Shown piece after piece: positions 24,294 to 34,160 of a stretch of 64,000 nt of DNA (position 1 is its first letter; each line of letters opens with the position of its first letter). Both the position numbers and the translations under genes were made by a program. Source of the stretch: Hyphomicrobiales bacterium (GTDB lineage Bacteria > Pseudomonadota > Alphaproteobacteria > Rhizobiales > Beijerinckiaceae); contig JAFBAS010000006.1 of NCBI GenBank assembly GCA_019247605.1, positions 31,855 through 95,854 on the forward strand, read 5' to 3'. The notes beneath the pieces were generated by a model. It made no database searches. It was given only the letters and a program-made list of their open reading frames with translations, and was not told the origin of the DNA.

Positions 24294-25877
24294 CTAGAAT
24301 GCCAAAGCCTTCGCTTGCTTCACGCCCGGGATCGTCTGCACCTTATCGAGCACAGGAGCCGGCACTTTCCCGTCCACCTCGACGAGAGCGATGGCCGACC
24401 CCCCCGGCTTATCGCGCCCGAGCGCAAAAGTGGCAATATTGATACCGGCTTCGCCGAGAAGGCTGGCGAAACGGCCGATGAAGCCTGGCTTGTCCTCGTT
24501 CGTCACATAGATCATCGAGGGCGCGAATTCGGCATCCACCTTTATTCCCTTGATCTCGAGAATGCGCGGCTTACCGTCCTGGAAAACGGTGCCGGAGACG
24601 GCACGCTCCTGACGTTCGGTCGTGACGCTGACCGTGATGAGCGACGCATAGTCGCCGGTGACGTCGCGCACAGTCTCTTCAACGATGACGCCGCGCTCCT
24701 TGGCGACGCTCGGCGCCGAAACCACGTTGATGTCGGCGAGCATCGGCCGCAAGAGGCCCGCAACAGCCGCGCTCGTCAGCGCTTTTGTCTTCATGCCGGC
24801 GACCTCGCCCGAATAGGTGAGGTGCACGGTCTTCAGGCCGCTTTCGGTGAGTTGACCGGCGAAGGAGCCAAGCTTCTCGGCGAGCGCGACATACGGTCTG
24901 AGCTTAGGCGCTTCTTCCGCCGTGATGGAAGGGAAATTGATGGCATTGGAGATCGCGCCTCGCAAGAGGTACTCCGAGATCTGCTCGGCGATCTGCAAAG
25001 CCACATTCTCCTGCGCCTCCGATGTCGCGGCCCCAAGGTGAGGCGTACACACGACGTTGGGATGGCCGAAGAGCGGGTTCGATCGCGCCGGCTCCTCGAT
25101 GAACACGTCGATTGCGGCTCCCGCCACATGGCCGGCGTCGAGCGCTTCTCGCAACGCATTCTCGTCGATAAGCCCGCCCCGCGCGCAATTGACGATGCGC
25201 ACTCCCCTCCTGGTTTTGGCGAGGTTTTCCCGCGACAAAATATTCTTCGTTTGCGGGGTCATCGGCGTATGCAGGCTAATGATGTCTGCACGCCGCAAAA
25301 GATCATCAAGCTCGACCTTCGCGACGCCGATCGCGAGCGCCCGTTCCTGGGAAAGGAACGGATCAAAAGCGATCACCCGCATCTTGAGTCCGATCGCGCG
25401 CTCGGCGACGACCGAACCGACATTGCCGCATCCGATGATACCGATGAGCTTTCCCGAAAGCTCGACGCCCATGAAGCGGTCCTTCTCCCATTTGCCCGCC
25501 TGGGTCGAAACGTCGGCTTGCGGAATTTGCCGCGCGAGCGCGAACATCAGCGCGACCGCGTGCTCCGCGGTGGTAATGGAATTGCCGAAAGGCGTGTTCA
25601 TGACAATCACGCCCTTGCTCGTGGCCGCCGGCACGTCGATGTTGTCGATGCCAATCCCGGCACGGCCGACCACCTTGAGCCTGGTCGCGGCATCGAGAAG
25701 CTTCGCCGTAACCTTGGTAGCGGAACGGACGGCAAGCCCTTCGTAATGGGGGATCATCTCGAGGAGATGATCCTTCCCGATGCCGGGCTTGAAATCGGCA
25801 TGCACGCCGCGCTCCTTGAATATTTCCAAGGCCGCCTCTGACAAGGAATCAGAAATAAGGACGCGAGGCTTAGTCAT
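24294..25877 (-). CDS. serA: D-3-phosphoglycerate dehydrogenase
   Basis: A 527-residue enzyme that oxidises 3-phosphoglycerate with NAD to start serine synthesis. It begins MTKPRVLISDSLSEAAL; the NAD fold has GRAGIGIDNIDV and GCGNVGSVVAERA; the active-site region has RIVNCARGGLIDENAL and CTPHLGAATSEAQENVA with the catalytic His. After the catalytic core come the intervening (ASB) domain and a C-terminal ACT domain, the long form of the enzyme. The frame is open far upstream into serC, but the ATG at 25877 is the right start by homology. It follows serC by 85 bases. Confidence 0.96.
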   Translation of the reverse strand: MTKPRVLISDSLSEAALEIFKERGVHADFKPGIGKDHLLEMIPHYEGLAVRSATKVTAKLLDAATRLKVVGRAGIGIDNIDVPAATSKGVIVMNTPFGNSITTAEHAVALMFALARQIPQADVSTQAGKWEKDRFMGVELSGKLIGIIGCGNVGSVVAERAIGLKMRVIAFDPFLSQERALAIGVAKVELDDLLRRADIISLHTPMTPQTKNILSRENLAKTRRGVRIVNCARGGLIDENALREALDAGHVAGAAIDVFIEEPARSNPLFGHPNVVCTPHLGAATSEAQENVALQIAEQISEYLLRGAISNAINFPSITAEEAPKLRPYVALAEKLGSFAGQLTESGLKTVHLTYSGEVAGMKTKALTSAAVAGLLRPMLADINVVSAPSVAKERGVIVEETVRDVTGDYASLITVSVTTERQERAVSGTVFQDGKPRILEIKGIKVDAEFAPSMIYVTNEDKPGFIGRFASLLGEAGINIATFALGRDKPGGSAIALVEVDGKVPAPVLDKVQTIPGVKQAKALAF

Positions 25878-25962
25878 CGGATAATCCTCGTAGGTTTTCA
25901 ATTGCCACCATGTGCGGTGAGCGCCGGAAGAGGGGGCGGGCAAAGGCTCGCGTATCCAAGTG

Positions 25963-27138
25963 TCACGCCGCTTTTCGCAGCGCCGCCTTCTCGCGTTCAA
26001 AGGCCCAATCGAGCCATGGTGTGAGCGCCGCGATGTCGGCAGTCTCCACGGTCGCGCCGCACCAGATGCGAAGCCCCGGTGGCGCGTCGCGATGAGCGCC
26101 GATGTCGAAGGCGGCACCTTCCTCCTCGAGCCTCGTGGCGATGCCGTTGGCGACACGAGCCACGGCGTCGATGCCACGTGCGCGCACTTCCTGATCGGCG
26201 ATGGTGAGGCATACGCTCGTGTTGGAACGCGTGGCCGGCTCGCTCGCGAGATGGGCGATCCAGGGCGTCCGCGCAACCCATTCCGAGAGCGCGGCCGCAT
26301 TGGCGTTGGCTCGCGCAAACAAGCCGCGAAGGCCGCCGATCGACTTCGCCCAATTGAGTGTGTCGAGATAGTCCTCGACGCACAGAAGCGAAGGTGTGTT
26401 GATGGTCTCGCCCTCGAAGATGGCCTCGTTGAGTTTGCCGCCCTTGGTGAGTTGAAAAATCTTCGGCAAGGGCCAAGGCGGTGAATAGCTCTCGAGCCTT
26501 TCGACGCAGCGTGGTGACAGAATCAACATGCCGTGCGCAGCCTCGCCGCCCAGCGCTTTTTGCCAAGAGAAGGTCACTACGTCGAGCTTGGCGAAATCGA
26601 GGCTTTGGGCGAAGGCGGCCGAAGTCGCATCGCAAATGGCAAGCCCTTCGCGCTCATTCGCGATCCACTCGGCATCGGGGACCCGTACTCCCGAGGTCGT
26701 GCCGTTCCAGGTGAACACCACGTCTCGCTTTCTCGTATCGAGATCGCTCAAGCGCGGCAGCGAGCCATATTGCGCCCTGACGACGCGACAATCGTTGAGC
26801 TTCAGCTGCCTTGTCGCATCGCTCGCCCAGCTCTCGCCAAAGCTCTCCCACACGAGCATGTCCACTCCGCGTGCGTCGAGAAGACACCACAGCGCAAGCT
26901 CGACGGCTCCCGTGTCTGAAGCCGGTACGATGGCAATCCGATGCGAACTCGGCACGCGCAATACCTCACGCGTGAGGTCGATCGCTTGCTTCAGCTTCGC
27001 TTTACCGATTTTTGCCCGATGCGAACGGCCCAAGGCGGCCTGCCTCAGGACTTCGAAATTCCAGCCGGGGCGCTTGGCGCAAGGACCGGAAGAAAAATGC
27101 GGGTTCACCGGCCGCGTGCCGGGCTTTTCATTCGCCAT
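25963..27138 (-). CDS. serC: Phosphoserine aminotransferase
   Basis: A 391-residue PLP enzyme that converts 3-phosphohydroxypyruvate and glutamate to phosphoserine and 2-oxoglutarate, the second step of serine synthesis. It begins with the alphaproteobacterial-type MANEKPGTRPVNPHFSSGP; PLP binds the Lys in TFSWQKALGGEAAHGML. It is the long alpha form rather than the 360-residue E. coli form. It is first in the serC-serA operon and is preceded by a structured leader. Confidence 0.95.
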   Translation of the reverse strand: MANEKPGTRPVNPHFSSGPCAKRPGWNFEVLRQAALGRSHRAKIGKAKLKQAIDLTREVLRVPSSHRIAIVPASDTGAVELALWCLLDARGVDMLVWESFGESWASDATRQLKLNDCRVVRAQYGSLPRLSDLDTRKRDVVFTWNGTTSGVRVPDAEWIANEREGLAICDATSAAFAQSLDFAKLDVVTFSWQKALGGEAAHGMLILSPRCVERLESYSPPWPLPKIFQLTKGGKLNEAIFEGETINTPSLLCVEDYLDTLNWAKSIGGLRGLFARANANAAALSEWVARTPWIAHLASEPATRSNTSVCLTIADQEVRARGIDAVARVANGIATRLEEEGAAFDIGAHRDAPPGLRIWCGATVETADIAALTPWLDWAFEREKAALRKAA

Positions 27139-27225
27139 GTCTGTCCATCCTTCCAGATGGGCGCTTCCCGTTGGGGGGAAGTGTCCCGAGCCGGCTTTTA
27201 AGGAGGGCGCTCGCTTCGGTCAATG
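27139..27225 (-). promoter_or_regulatory. Structured serC leader, probable serC RNA motif
   Basis: Before the serC start the minus strand can form two hairpins: CTTCCC with GGGAAG (27164-27181) and CCATC with GATGG (27145-27160). The loop and 3' arm of the second hairpin contain the Shine-Dalgarno GGAAGGA, so folding could hide it. Position and lineage fit the serC RNA motif described upstream of serC in alphaproteobacteria; a covariance-model match was not run. Confidence 0.6.
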
Positions 27226-27354
27226 CACCTCAAGATCGGAATCGGGCGGCGCTGCAACAGGTTTGCAAATTCGGACAAACGTCGCGCTCGATCTCAGGGG
27301 CGCCTTGTTTCGCCGTTCTTTCGTCGTTATCGCTGTTGAGGCTCGTGGGGACAA

Positions 27355-27519
27355 ATGGCCCAGCAGGACAAGAGCAAGCGCGAGGAACGTCTTGTTAAGG
27401 CGTTGCGCGACAATTTGAGGCGACGAAAACCGGCGCTTGGCCAATCCGCCAAAGCGACTCCCGACGGCAAAGCCAGGGTCGATGCGGGAGCGAGAGGTGC
27501 TTCAAAACAAGCTTCGTGA
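27355..27519 (+). CDS. Small basic conserved protein upstream of murA
   Basis: A 54-residue reading frame from ATG at 27355 to TGA at 27519. It starts MAQQDKSKREERLVKAL and continues with LRDNLRRRKPA, then a short disordered tail. The Lys/Arg-rich helix with NLRRRK followed by a variable tail fits small unannotated proteins found just before murA in other Hyphomicrobiales, as I recall them. It ends 33 bases before the murA start, so it is probably cotranscribed. Function unknown; the charge suggests RNA or DNA binding, which is speculative. Confidence 0.6.
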   Translation: MAQQDKSKREERLVKALRDNLRRRKPALGQSAKATPDGKARVDAGARGASKQAS

Positions 27520-27552
27520 GGTCGGGGCGAGGGGCCGACGAGGAGAATTCAA

Positions 27553-28842
27553 GTGGATCGCATCAAGATAACCGGGGGTGCCGAGCTCAACGGCAGGATT
27601 CCAATCTCCGGGGCGAAGAACGCGGCTTTGCCGCTGATGATTGCGTCCCTGCTCACGCCCGGCACGCTCGAGCTTGCTAATGTGCCTCGGCTTGCGGACG
27701 TGCAGACCTTGTTGCGTATCCTTGCCAATCATGGCGTCGATTACGCCATCAACGGGAAGCGCCCAGGCGAGCGCGCCGAAACCGGCCAGACGCTTCGGCT
27801 CACGGCGTCCTCGATCGTCGACACCACCGCCCCCTATGATCTGGTGTCGAAAATGCGGGCAGGTTTTTGGGTAATCGCCCCCCTTTTGGCACGTGTGGGG
27901 GCCGCGCGCATCTCTCTTCCCGGCGGTTGCGCCATCGGCACGCGGCCTGTCGATCTCCTCATCATGGCGCTCGAGAGACTCGGAGCCCGAATCGAAATCG
28001 AAGCTGGATATGTCATTGCCAAGGCTGCTCGCGGGCTCAAGGGCGCCGAAATCGAATTCCCGAAGGTGACGGTCGGTGGCACACATACGGCGCTTATGGG
28101 CGCCGTCATGGCGGATGGCACGAGCGTGATCCGTAACGCGGCCCGAGAGCCGGAGGTCGTCGATCTTGCTCAATGCCTCATCGCCATGGGCGGGCGCATC
28201 GAGGGGGCGGGCTCATCGACGATTACGGTGCACGGCGTCACGGCACTCTCGGGCACGCGCCATGCCGTGCTGCCGGACCGGATCGAGACCGGCACCTACG
28301 CGATGGCGGTCGCCATGACCGGGGGCGACGTTCTGCTCGAGGGCGCGCGCCCTGATCTTCTCCAATCGGCGCTCGACGCGATCACCAAGGCGGGCGCCGA
28401 CGTCTCGGCCACGAATGAAGGGGTGCGGGTGAAACGCAACGGTCGGGGGCTTCTCCCCGTCGACGTGACCACCAACCCCTTCCCCGGATTTCCGACTGAT
28501 TTGCAGGCGCAATTCATGGCTCTGATGAGCCATGCCGAGGGCACTTCCACGATTCGCGAAACGATCTTCGAGAACCGCTTCATGCATGTGCAGGAACTCG
28601 CCCGTCTTGGGGCCCGCATCCGCCTCGATGGTGAGGCAGCGTATGTCGAGGGAGTCGACCGGCTGAAAGGAGCGCCGGTGATGGCGACCGATCTTCGCGC
28701 GTCGGTCTCGCTCGTCATCGGGGGACTCGCGGCCGAAGGTGACACGCTGATCAACCGCGTCTATCACCTCGATCGTGGCTTCGAGGCGCTCGAAACCAAG
28801 CTCTCGCGCTGCGGCGCCCACATCGAGCGGCTTTCTGCCTGA
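27553..28842 (+). CDS. murA: UDP-N-acetylglucosamine 1-carboxyvinyltransferase
   Basis: A 429-residue cytoplasmic enzyme that transfers enolpyruvate from PEP to UDP-GlcNAc, the first committed step of peptidoglycan synthesis. It starts at GTG 27553 with GGAG nearby: [29 protein letters not shown]. The active-site loop [14 protein letters not shown] holds Cys126, the residue attacked by fosfomycin, so the enzyme should be sensitive. [18 protein letters not shown] is also present. It is convergent with the YeiH-type gene. Confidence 0.97.
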   Translation: MDRIKITGGAELNGRIPISGAKNAALPLMIASLLTPGTLELANVPRLADVQTLLRILANHGVDYAINGKRPGERAETGQTLRLTASSIVDTTAPYDLVSKMRAGFWVIAPLLARVGAARISLPGGCAIGTRPVDLLIMALERLGARIEIEAGYVIAKAARGLKGAEIEFPKVTVGGTHTALMGAVMADGTSVIRNAAREPEVVDLAQCLIAMGGRIEGAGSSTITVHGVTALSGTRHAVLPDRIETGTYAMAVAMTGGDVLLEGARPDLLQSALDAITKAGADVSATNEGVRVKRNGRGLLPVDVTTNPFPGFPTDLQAQFMALMSHAEGTSTIRETIFENRFMHVQELARLGARIRLDGEAAYVEGVDRLKGAPVMATDLRASVSLVIGGLAAEGDTLINRVYHLDRGFEALETKLSRCGAHIERLSA

Positions 28843-28902
28843 TCGAACTGATCAGCCGAAAGTCTGCCGGGTCGAGTGCGTCACCTTCTTTCGGCAGGCC
28901 GG

Positions 28903-29967
28903 TCACATCACCGTCTTGACCAGCAGCAGGGCGAGGGTTCCGACGAAGATCCAAGCCATGCCGCCAAGGAGGAAAGGTCGGATGCCCTTGGCCATGAGCT
29001 TGCGAATGTCGGTCTCCAGCCCCATCGCCGCCGTCGCCATGGCAAGTAGGAAAGGCGTCGCTTGGATGAGCCCGGATTTGAGCCCGACCGGAATCGTGAT
29101 GAGACTGTTTACGATCACGACCGCAAGAAAGCCGAAGACAAACCACGGCGCAGGTGCCGAAGCATGGTTTTCTTCTCGCCGTCGAGAACGCAGGTAGCCG
29201 AGGCTCAGCACCAAGGGCGCAAGCAGCGCCACGCGCGTCAGCTTGGCGATGAGCGCGAAATCGCCCGACACTTGCCCGTTCTGCAGCGAAGCCGCGACGA
29301 CTTGTGCGACCTCGTGAATCGAGCTGCCCGACCATAAGCCGTAGCCGCGGGCGTCGAGATTAAGTAGCTGCGGCAAAAGCGGGTAGAGAAACATCGCGAT
29401 CGTGCCGAATGCCGTGACGCAAGCAACGCCATAAGCGACGTCCTCCTCGGATCCTTCCGTCACCGTGTTGGTCGCGACAACAGCGGCCGCGCCGCACACG
29501 GCTGTTCCGGCACCGAGAAGCTCGGCAAGCTTGCGCTCGACACCAATGAGCTTTCCGGCTTGCACGGTGAAGACAAACGTCGCGGCAAGCGTCGCCGAGA
29601 CGGCGAGGAAGCCAACGATGCCGACCGACGCCACTTGTGTGAGCGTGAGCTGCAAGCCGTAGAGAATGATGGCGAAGCGCAGGATGCGCCGCATCGAGAA
29701 TTTGATGCCCGCTTTGCAGATCGCCGGCGCACCCACGAAATTTTGGAAGGCAATGCCGAGCAAGATCGCAAGGATCAAGGCGCTGAAGGTCGCCACACCC
29801 GGGATCATTCGAAGGAGATAGGCGAGTACGGCGATCGCGAAGGTGAGCGCAACGCCGGGCAGCGCTGCCAACCAATTCGGCAGGACAAAGCCGCCCCCTT
29901 TGGGGAGCGCATTGGCAGGCTCAGTCTTCCTGGTCTCGACCGCAGGAGCGGCTCTCAACTCTTTCAT
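28903..29967 (-). CDS. YeiH-family (UPF0324) membrane protein, putative sulfate exporter type
   Basis: A 354-residue polytopic inner-membrane protein. Typical family features are the internal helix FAIILYGLQLTLTQVASVG, AELLGAGTAVCGAAAVVATNTV and GYGLWSGSSIHEVAQVVAAS. This family is annotated as a putative sulfate exporter or simply UPF0324, and its transport substrate is not established. No sulfur-metabolism genes are next to it except, six kilobases further, a TauE/SafE-type exporter. About ten hydrophobic segments can be counted. Confidence 0.87.
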   Translation of the reverse strand: MKELRAAPAVETRKTEPANALPKGGGFVLPNWLAALPGVALTFAIAVLAYLLRMIPGVATFSALILAILLGIAFQNFVGAPAICKAGIKFSMRRILRFAIILYGLQLTLTQVASVGIVGFLAVSATLAATFVFTVQAGKLIGVERKLAELLGAGTAVCGAAAVVATNTVTEGSEEDVAYGVACVTAFGTIAMFLYPLLPQLLNLDARGYGLWSGSSIHEVAQVVAASLQNGQVSGDFALIAKLTRVALLAPLVLSLGYLRSRRREENHASAPAPWFVFGFLAVVIVNSLITIPVGLKSGLIQATPFLLAMATAAMGLETDIRKLMAKGIRPFLLGGMAWIFVGTLALLLVKTVM

Positions 29968-30133
29968 CCGATGTCCGAAAAGACGGCAGAGCGCCGCCTT
30001 CGTTGAAAGAAGGGAGATGCCTCTTGGCGTAGCGATGGGGGCAAGTCCAGAGCTTGCCTTGGCTTGGGCCTATGAGGGCAGGCTCGCTGGCTCCATCGCG
30101 ATCCGCCCAGTTTTCGAGCGGGTGGCCGGTTTA

Positions 30134-30739
30134 TCAAACCCACGGCCGCTCGAGCGCGGCCTTCTTCTCGTAGCTCGCGATCCTCTCGCGCTTCTGCTCG
30201 GTGAGCCCGATATCGTCGAGCCCGTTCAAAAGACAGTGCTTGAGGTGAGGATCGATATCGAAGCGGACCGTACCCCCGTCAGGGCCATGGATCTCCTGCT
30301 TCTCGAGGTCGACCGTCAACGTCGCATTGGCGCCACGCTCGGCATCATCGAAAAGCTTGTCGAGATCGTCGGGGCTCACCTTGATGAGCAACATGCCATT
30401 CTTGAAGCTGTTGTTGTAGAAAATGTCGGCGAAGCTCGTGGAGATCACGCAACGAATACCGAAATCGGCAAGCGCCCAGGGCGCGTGCTCGCGCGAGGAG
30501 CCGCAGCCGAAATTGTCGCCGGCGACGAGTACCTTCGCGTTGCGATAAGCCGGCTTGTTCAGGACGAAGTCCGGGTTCTCCGAGCCGTCTTCCTCGTATC
30601 GCATCTCCGCGAACAGGCCCTTGCCGAGGCCGGTGCGTTCGATCGTCTTCAGATATTGCTTGGGTATGATCTTGTCGGTATCGACATTGATCATCGGCAA
30701 AGGTGCTGCGACGCCGGTCAAGGTGGTGAATTTTTGCAT
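30134..30739 (-). CDS. leuD: 3-isopropylmalate dehydratase small subunit
   Basis: A 201-residue subunit of isopropylmalate isomerase, which with the LeuC iron-sulfur subunit interconverts 2- and 3-isopropylmalate in leucine synthesis. It begins [34 protein letters not shown]; the substrate loop is [15 protein letters not shown] and the [15 protein letters not shown] stretch follows. The frame is open upstream, but the ATG at 30739 has AAGGAG-like bases and matches the family start (GAGACTCCTTC context on the minus strand). leuC is not adjacent. Confidence 0.95.
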   Translation of the reverse strand: MQKFTTLTGVAAPLPMINVDTDKIIPKQYLKTIERTGLGKGLFAEMRYEEDGSENPDFVLNKPAYRNAKVLVAGDNFGCGSSREHAPWALADFGIRCVISTSFADIFYNNSFKNGMLLIKVSPDDLDKLFDDAERGANATLTVDLEKQEIHGPDGGTVRFDIDPHLKHCLLNGLDDIGLTEQKRERIASYEKKAALERPWV

Positions 30740-30887
30740 GAAGGAGTCTCGATAGGGATTTCGCGGTGTTAGCAGATCGAGGCCGCAATGGCGAGGCCTC
30801 GAACCTTTGCCGCTCCTTGCGCCTTCATTCGACCGACCTGCAATATCACACCCAGTTCCCGCAGCCCGAGCAATCCGGTGAGCCGCG

Positions 30888-31934
30888 ATGGCGCAAGCCC
30901 GAGAGATGAGAATCGCAGTTGCTGGCTTTGGCGCCTGGGGCCAGATGACGGCGACCGCGCTCCGCGCGATCGAAGGGGCGAATATCATCAGCGTTTATTG
31001 CCACGGGAAAGCGTCGGACAGCGCCGCGCAGGTGCAATTGCCGCAAGTGCGCCGCTTCAGCGATTACCAAGAGATGCTCGATTCCGCCCCTCTCGACGTG
31101 GTTTGCGTCAACGTCCCCAACCATCGCCACGCGGAGTTTGCCGTCGCCGCACTGAGGCACGGCGCGCATGTCTTCTTGGAGAAGCCGCTGGGGCTTTCGC
31201 TCGAGGAATGCGACGGCGTGATCCGCGCGTCCCGTGAAAGTGGCCGCGCGGTCGCGCTCGATCATGAATTTCGCGTCTCCCGCCAATGGGGAGCGGTGCG
31301 CGAGATCATTGCGAACGGAGAAATCGGGAAGGTCCGTTTTCAGCGCATCGTCCTCTTCCGTCGTCCCTTTCGCCCGGGCTCCGACGGTTGGAGACAGGAC
31401 CCGTCGCGGGTCGGCTCGTGGATCCTCGAGGAGATCGTACATTTCGTGGATCTCGCGCTTTGGTATGCCTGCGAGAACGGCAAACCCACGCGTGTTCGTG
31501 CCGCCGGAACCGGAGGGCGCGCCGCCCTCGGTCTTTTCGAGACACTGACCCTCGAGCTCTTCTGGGCGGACGGCTCGGTGGCCGTCATTTCCCAATGCCT
31601 CAGCGGATTCGAGCATCATCTCGTCCTCGAGGTCGCCGGCTCTGAGGGGGCCGTGCGGAGCTGGTGGTCGGGAGCCATGGACCGCAGCGTGACGCCGAGC
31701 TTCGAGCTCAAGCTCCGGCGCAGGGGACGCGACCCGATGGGACCGGCCGAGGTCTTGTCGATCGCGCATTCCGGGGAGGTGTTTGAGCTTGAGGAAAATC
31801 TACGGCTTGCGCTTCAAGGATTTCGCGAAAGCCGCTCAATCCTTCCGCCGGAAGAGGCGCGTGATTCAATTGCCATCTGCCTCGCCGCGGCCGAAGCGGC
31901 CCTGAGCGGCGGCGAGGTCCCGCTCATTCTGTAA
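30888..31934 (+). CDS. Gfo/Idh/MocA family oxidoreductase
   Basis: An NAD(P)-dependent oxidoreductase of 348 residues (342 if the second ATG at 30906 is used, which begins directly with [14 protein letters not shown], the dinucleotide fold). The family's [11 protein letters not shown] motif with the catalytic Lys is at about residue 98, and the C-terminal sheet domain contains the [10 protein letters not shown] segment with its His. Substrates in this family are sugars, inositols or related cyclic compounds; nothing here identifies it. The gene is monocistronic, convergent with cysS 23 bases away. Confidence 0.88.
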   Translation: MAQAREMRIAVAGFGAWGQMTATALRAIEGANIISVYCHGKASDSAAQVQLPQVRRFSDYQEMLDSAPLDVVCVNVPNHRHAEFAVAALRHGAHVFLEKPLGLSLEECDGVIRASRESGRAVALDHEFRVSRQWGAVREIIANGEIGKVRFQRIVLFRRPFRPGSDGWRQDPSRVGSWILEEIVHFVDLALWYACENGKPTRVRAAGTGGRAALGLFETLTLELFWADGSVAVISQCLSGFEHHLVLEVAGSEGAVRSWWSGAMDRSVTPSFELKLRRRGRDPMGPAEVLSIAHSGEVFELEENLRLALQGFRESRSILPPEEARDSIAICLAAAEAALSGGEVPLIL

Positions 31935-31957
31935 GGTCATATGCGAGGAGAGGAGCG

Positions 31958-33358
31958 TTACCGCTTCACCTCCCAACTCGTGGTGCCATCCTTGTTGTCC
32001 TTCAACTGCACGCCGATCGCGAGGAGCCAATCGCGAATACGGTCCGCCTCCTTCCAGTCACTGCGGACGCGCGCGGCATTGCGCTCGGCAATGCGCAGCT
32101 CGATATCACCGATTTCCCCTTCCGAAAGCTCGATCTCGCGCTTTGCGAGAAGATCGACGCCGAGGAGGCCCAAGCTCGCACGCAACTCGCTTGCGCGACC
32201 CGCTTTGCGCAATGCGTGCATGTTTGCGAGAACCTTTGGCGTGTTGAGATCGTCCGCCAGGGGCTCGATCACGGCCTGAGGCACGTCGCCTTGGGCAGCC
32301 CCATCGACGAAGGCCGACCAGTCCCGAAGCACGCGCTCGGCCTCCTTCAGCCCCGCGACGGTCCAATCGATCGGCTGCCGATAATGCGTCGCCAGCATGG
32401 CAAGCCGAAGCACCGGACCGGCCCAATGGCGAGCGCCGAATTTGTCGGTGCTCAAGAGCTCGTTGATGGTCACGAAGTTCCCGAGGCTTTTGGACATCTT
32501 CTGTCCTTCAACCTGGAGAAAACCATTGTGCATCCAGTAATTCGCCATTTGATGATGGCCAAACGCCGAGCAGGATTGGGCAATCTCATTCTCGTGATGC
32601 GGAAAGACGAGATCGATGCCTCCGCCGTGAATATCGAAGACCTCGCCGAGATGCTTCCAGGACATGGCCGAGCATTCAATGTGCCACCCCGGCCGGCCCT
32701 TCGCTACGATGCCGGCCGGAGAGGCCCAGGCGGGCTCGCCCTCCTTTGAGGGTTTCCACAAGACGAAGTCCATCGGGTCGCGCTTGTAAGGTGCGACATC
32801 GACACGCGCTCCCGCGAGCATCTCGTCGAGCGAACGATTGGCGAGCGTGCCGTAGCGTGGAAGCACGCCCTCTCTCGCGGCCCGGTCCATGGCGGTCGGG
32901 GAAAACAATGCATGATCTTGGGCCACATAGGCAAAGCCGCCTCGTATCAGGCGCTCGATCAGGTCGCGCATCTCGCTGATGTGCTCGGTGGCGCGCGGCT
33001 CAATGCTTGGCTCAAGGCAGCCGAGCGCGCCGATGTCGTCGTGGAACTGTTTCGCCGTCGTCTCAGTGACGAGGCGGATCGCCTCGTTCAGGGGAAGCGC
33101 GGGGAAATCGCGCGCTGCCCGCTCGTTAATCTTGTCATCCACATCGGTGATGTTGCGCACGTAGATGACGTGCTCTTCTCCGTAGAGGCGGCGCAGCACC
33201 CGAAACAGCACATCGAAGACGATGACCGGACGCGCATTGCCGATATGAGCAAAATCATAAACGGTCGGTCCGCAGACATAGAGGCGCACATTCGAGGCAT
33301 CGATCGGAACGAATTCGCGTTTCGTGCGCGTCAGGGTGTCGTGGAGCTTGAGTGTCAT
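31958..33358 (-). CDS. cysS: Cysteinyl-tRNA synthetase
   Basis: A 466-residue class I aminoacyl-tRNA synthetase that charges tRNA-Cys. The HIGH signature is FAHIGNARP and the KMSKS signature KMSKSLGNF. The zinc site that selects cysteine is intact: Cys in [10 protein letters not shown], Cys in IECSAM and His in [11 protein letters not shown]. Length and start are normal. It is convergent with the Gfo/Idh gene. Confidence 0.97.
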   Translation of the reverse strand: MTLKLHDTLTRTKREFVPIDASNVRLYVCGPTVYDFAHIGNARPVIVFDVLFRVLRRLYGEEHVIYVRNITDVDDKINERAARDFPALPLNEAIRLVTETTAKQFHDDIGALGCLEPSIEPRATEHISEMRDLIERLIRGGFAYVAQDHALFSPTAMDRAAREGVLPRYGTLANRSLDEMLAGARVDVAPYKRDPMDFVLWKPSKEGEPAWASPAGIVAKGRPGWHIECSAMSWKHLGEVFDIHGGGIDLVFPHHENEIAQSCSAFGHHQMANYWMHNGFLQVEGQKMSKSLGNFVTINELLSTDKFGARHWAGPVLRLAMLATHYRQPIDWTVAGLKEAERVLRDWSAFVDGAAQGDVPQAVIEPLADDLNTPKVLANMHALRKAGRASELRASLGLLGVDLLAKREIELSEGEIGDIELRIAERNAARVRSDWKEADRIRDWLLAIGVQLKDNKDGTTSWEVKR

Positions 33359-33797
33359 ATGACATTCCGCGCCGGGGTGGGTGATTGGATGGGTTTTCGA
33401 ATATTATCGAAAAGAGCGCTTGCTCTCTGCATTTATCCGGGTCTCGATGGAGAAAAAGCTGCTGAAAGGCAGATTGGTGCACTCCTGATGGAAGCACCGT
33501 GTGGCGGCACACGCCCGCCAGCCCTCAAGGCCGACAACAAGGATCGATCGTGAAGCGTTCGCGGCCCATGAACATGGGTTTGCTCTATCGTCCCGCTTTT
33601 GCGCGCGGTCAATAGATCAGAACTCCCCACTCGCGCGCAGAATCCAATAAAAGATCGTGGGCTTGCGCCCAGGCAGGAACCAGGGGACCAGCTTAGCGAT
33701 TTGCTAACGCTAAGGTCGCGCGCGCCTCGCCTCGGCCATGAGACTTAACTCTCTTTAAGGGTTTTGCGGCGAGGTTGGGAAGAGACCGATTTCGGGG
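33359..33797. other. Intergenic region between cysS and the small secreted protein gene
   Basis: This 439-base gap holds the cysS promoter on the minus strand and that of the next gene on the plus strand. I see an inverted repeat CTTAGCG / CGCTAAG (33692-33714) and, overlapping it, GGAAC-N16-CGAT (33676-33700), one base off the EcfG consensus. No convincing gene is present. Confidence 0.45.
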
Positions 33798-34145
33798 ATG
33801 ACAATGCGTCAAGCAGTGATTTTTGGGGCCGCTATTTTGGTGTCGGCGGGGTTTCTTTCATATGAACCCTTGTCCTCCGCGCCCATTTCGGGCCCGAGCC
33901 AAGCCCTGATCAGCGCGACGGACGGCTACGGCGTAAGCGAATGCCTGACGAGCGGGGATGCGTGTGGGCTCCTGGTCGCGCAAAGCTGGTGCCGGTCGAA
34001 CGGGTATGAGAGCCTCGCCGCGATTCGGCCTGCGACCGCGGATGATGTCACGAGCGCTTTGGGAACCCTTGTAACGGATGAGAACGGCAGCTCTGTCGTC
34101 GTCAGCTGCGCCCGCGAGGGCTCGCCCGCATCTTCCCAGAACTGA
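33798..34145 (+). CDS. Small secreted protein with four cysteines
   Basis: A 115-residue protein with a clear signal peptide (about residues 1-28, MTMRQAVIFGAAILVSAGFL). The mature part has ECLTSGDACGLLVAQSWC and a final VVSC, four Cys that could form two disulfides in the periplasm. Small proteins with an ECLTSG..CG pattern occur widely in Hyphomicrobiales as I recall them, without known function. It is convergent with phyR, whose stop lies 16 bases away. A near-match to the stress promoter lies about 100 bases upstream. Confidence 0.75.
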   Translation: MTMRQAVIFGAAILVSAGFLSYEPLSSAPISGPSQALISATDGYGVSECLTSGDACGLLVAQSWCRSNGYESLAAIRPATADDVTSALGTLVTDENGSSVVVSCAREGSPASSQN

Positions 34146-34160
34146 CTACGCCCTATCGGT

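Noticed and set aside
24315..25841. Open frame of 508 codons on the plus strand
   Set aside because: Antisense to serA; Arg- and His-rich composition and no family features.
28855..28895. Inverted repeat between murA and the YeiH-type gene as a two-way terminator
   Set aside because: The arms GCCGAAAG and CTTTCGGC are separated by about 25 bases and there is no T-run, so it is too weak to call.
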